NCBI GenBank assembly: GCA_021443045.1
Contig: JABUUT010000021.1
Coordinates: 1-15,634, forward strand
Direction: 5' to 3'
Origin: Fibrobacteraceae bacterium
Lineage (GTDB): Bacteria > Fibrobacterota > Fibrobacteria > Fibrobacterales > Fibrobacteraceae
Length of the DNA stretch: 15,634 nucleotides
The notes under the pieces were generated by a model. It was not told where the DNA came from. It made no database searches and worked only from the letters and a program-made list of their open reading frames with translations. How positions within the stretch are numbered: the first letter of the stretch is position 1; each line of letters starts with the position of its first letter. Position numbers and translations under genes: made by a program. Positions 13,906 through 15,634 of this stretch are shown in pieces.

Positions 13906-15495
13906 ATGAGCATATTCCCAGGAGAAAAGCTGGGTTATGCGGAAACCCATTTTAAATTCAAGTTGCCTTGGTCTTTATTGTATCGGCCATGGCCCGAAGT
14001 TATATTTGACGCACCCTTTCAATTTGTGCCTGGCGTAGAGCCCTTTATTTATCTGGTTGTTAGAGACGCCCATCAGTTTCCTACCCACATTGAAGATGTT
14101 GAAGTAGCTGTAAAAGTTTTACAGGGGCAGAGTACAAACAAATTAACAAATATATATCAATTAAACATTCCCATGAATGTTACTGCCAGTAAGCCTTTTG
14201 CTTTTTACACCATTCCTCTAAAAAAATTGGATCCTGGAAAATATTTTATAGAAGCAAAAGCCAAACTTCGCAAAAAAAATGGTGCAAAGAAAGTAATTAC
14301 CCGGTGGAATTTACCGGGTTTAAAAAAGGAATACTTACAAATTAACATTTTGCAGGAAACGCCTCCCTTGGCTCCTGGCTTTGTTGTGGGAGAAATGCAT
14401 TGCCACACCCACTATTCCGCCGACCACGTGGAATTTGGTGCAACACCCCAAGTTTTGCAACAAACCGCAAAAGCCATTGGCCTTGATTTTGTAAATTGCA
14501 CAGACCACGCCTACGATTTTTTCTACAGCGAAGAAGACTATACAAAAAAAAATTCTGTTCCCCGTTTTAGCCAGTTTCAAAAGGAAATTGAAAAATTAAA
14601 CAACGGAAATAGCCCTTTGATGCTCTCGGGAGAAGAAGTTTCAGTTGGAAACCACATGGGTGAAAACGTTCACATGACCGCATTCTCCCCCACTGATTAT
14701 TTGTCGGGGTTGGGAGACTGTGGGCGCAACTGGTTAAACAACAAGCCCACTTTTAGGATTGAACAAGTGTTGGCCCAAACAGAGGCACCCTGCTTTGCGG
14801 CCCACCCCAAAGAGCCCATGGGATTTTTGGAGCGGTTTGTTTTTCGCAGAGGTTACTGGAGCCACCAGGATTTGCATATTAAAGAAAAAAATCCCATTCG
14901 GGGCATACAGTTTTGGAACGGCGTGCGGGATGAAGGTTTTTTTGAAGGAAAAAAATTTTGGATTGAGGAACTGGGTAAAGAGAACTATATACTCCCCATT
15001 GGTGGAAACGACGCCCATGGAGACTTGAACGACACCACGAAAGTGGCGTTCCCACTCTTTACATTGAAACATAACCGCCATCATATTTTTGGACAAGTTC
15101 GTACAGGAATTTTTGTTGGAGAGGAAGTGGGTAAAAGTATTCCCCTTTCAAAAGAAATTCTACAAAATGCCTTTGCTTCCAAAAACGGAAACTGTTTTGT
15201 AACAAACGGGCCCGCCCTTTGGTGGAGCCCCTTGCAAAATAACAGAATAACCTTTCACGCCAAAAGTACAGAAGACTTAGGTATATTCCGATACATCCGC
15301 ATTTACGGAAGACGCCGCCTGCCTAGTGGCAAGTTATCTTCTAAAGAGGAGCTCCACCTAGATAGTGTGGTGGCGGCGCCGAGGGAGACCTCTTTGAATG
15401 TGAACGTGGAAGACTTTGCCTACCTTCGAGCAGAATGTGAAACAGAAAAAGGACACTTTGCCTTGACTTCGGCTTGTGTGCTCAAAGGTTTCTAA
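13906..15495 (+). CDS. PHP-superfamily metallohydrolase with extra N- and C-terminal domains
   Basis: 529 residues. The PHP core begins at EMHCHTHYSAD (163-173), where H165, H167 and D173 are metal ligands. Further ligand candidates are D200-H201 (CTDHAYDF), E243/E244 (SGEEVSVGNH), H250 or H256, H300 (AAHPKEP), and D369/H371 (GGNDAHG). The set looks complete for a trinuclear PHP site, so an active phosphoesterase or related hydrolase is expected; the layout resembles CehA/McbA-like proteins. About 160 residues before the core and about 100 after it are probably beta-rich. No signal peptide is visible, so it is likely cytoplasmic although its neighbours are exported. GAGGAG, ending 5 bases before the ATG and overlapping the end of the previous gene, and the 2-base gap indicate coupling. 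The substrate is unknown. Confidence 0.87.
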   Translation: MSIFPGEKLGYAETHFKFKLPWSLLYRPWPEVIFDAPFQFVPGVEPFIYLVVRDAHQFPTHIEDVEVAVKVLQGQSTNKLTNIYQLNIPMNVTASKPFAFYTIPLKKLDPGKYFIEAKAKLRKKNGAKKVITRWNLPGLKKEYLQINILQETPPLAPGFVVGEMHCHTHYSADHVEFGATPQVLQQTAKAIGLDFVNCTDHAYDFFYSEEDYTKKNSVPRFSQFQKEIEKLNNGNSPLMLSGEEVSVGNHMGENVHMTAFSPTDYLSGLGDCGRNWLNNKPTFRIEQVLAQTEAPCFAAHPKEPMGFLERFVFRRGYWSHQDLHIKEKNPIRGIQFWNGVRDEGFFEGKKFWIEELGKENYILPIGGNDAHGDLNDTTKVAFPLFTLKHNRHHIFGQVRTGIFVGEEVGKSIPLSKEILQNAFASKNGNCFVTNGPALWWSPLQNNRITFHAKSTEDLGIFRYIRIYGRRRLPSGKLSSKEELHLDSVVAAPRETSLNVNVEDFAYLRAECETEKGHFALTSACVLKGF

Positions 15496-15501
15496 AAGAA
15501 T

Positions 15502-15530
15502 CCTCTAAAGGAGCCTTGAGGTATTTTTTT
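15502..15530 (+). terminator. Intrinsic terminator after the PHP hydrolase gene
   Basis: CCTC (15502-15505) pairs with GAGG (15518-15521) and AA with TT inside after one bulged base, followed by TA and seven T (15524-15530). It begins 7 bases after the PHP gene stop and closes the three-gene plus-strand cluster. The stem is imperfect, so strength is uncertain. Confidence 0.6.
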
Positions 15531-15582
15531 AGACTTATCACACGAACTGTACTACGTACCAAATGCTGGGCTCAAACCTCTA

Positions 15583-15597
15583 GGAGGCAAAGCCTCC
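15583..15597. repeat. Perfect short hairpin GGAGGC-AAA-GCCTCC
   Basis: A 6-bp perfect GC-rich stem with a 3-base loop lies in the non-coding stretch after the PHP gene. No T-run follows in either direction, so it does not read as a terminator. It may be a dispersed palindromic repeat; its proximity to the heptamer repeats at the edge fits an intergenic repeat element. Confidence 0.45.
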
Positions 15598-15615
15598 GAA
15601 CCTTTATGGTAATCC

Positions 15616-15634
15616 GTTGTCAGTTATCGGTTAT
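15616..15634. repeat. Start of a 7-bp tandem repeat running off the right edge
   Basis: GTTGTCA (15616-15622), GTTATCG (15623-15629) and GTTAT (15630-15634) are consecutive copies of a GTTATCR-type heptamer; GGTAATCC just before may be a decayed copy. Only about 2.7 units are in view, so this is suggestive only. Confidence 0.35.

Overview
The window looks like chromosomal DNA from an anaerobic or facultatively anaerobic Gram-negative bacterium. It carries an oxygen-sensitive class III ribonucleotide reductase with its activase, two LptF/LptG-type LPS-export permeases, lipoproteins with clear lipoboxes and a BamD-like outer-membrane assembly lipoprotein. The mix of genes and AT-rich intergenic regions would suit Fibrobacterota (Fibrobacter-like), but there is no rRNA or other marker, so that is a moderate-to-low confidence guess. 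No insertion sequence, tRNA, rRNA or CRISPR array was seen.

Layout. Positions 1-98 (minus) may hold the start of a gene that runs off the left edge. At 137-1468 (minus) is an AAA ATPase of the DUF4143 type, preceded by three 12-bp direct repeats spaced exactly 32 bp apart. At 1642-4855 (minus) is the anaerobic ribonucleotide reductase locus, in transcription order nrdD, a 53-codon gene, then nrdG. The small gene, absent from ordinary gene calls because of its size, encodes the glycyl-radical segment that the large NrdD chain lacks, so the enzyme appears to be split into two polypeptides. A terminator-like hairpin sits between the small gene and nrdG, and two NrdR-box-like palindromes lie upstream of nrdD. 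A flavodoxin-fold NAD(P)H oxidoreductase is divergent from nrdD (5043-5585, plus).

From 12168 down to 5601 (minus) runs a tight five-gene cluster: lptF, lptG (ATGA overlap), a GAF-GAF-GGDEF diguanylate cyclase, a sodium:solute symporter and a SIMPL/DUF541 lipoprotein. Divergent from it across a 63-bp gap is a three-gene plus-strand cluster: a BamD-like TPR lipoprotein, a secreted probable beta-barrel protein and a PHP-family metallohydrolase, closed by a terminator at about 15502-15530. The two clusters together look like an envelope-biogenesis region: LPS export and outer-membrane protein assembly share one intergenic promoter region, with c-di-GMP signalling embedded in the LPS arm. The right edge (15531-15634) holds a short perfect hairpin and the beginning of a heptamer tandem repeat.
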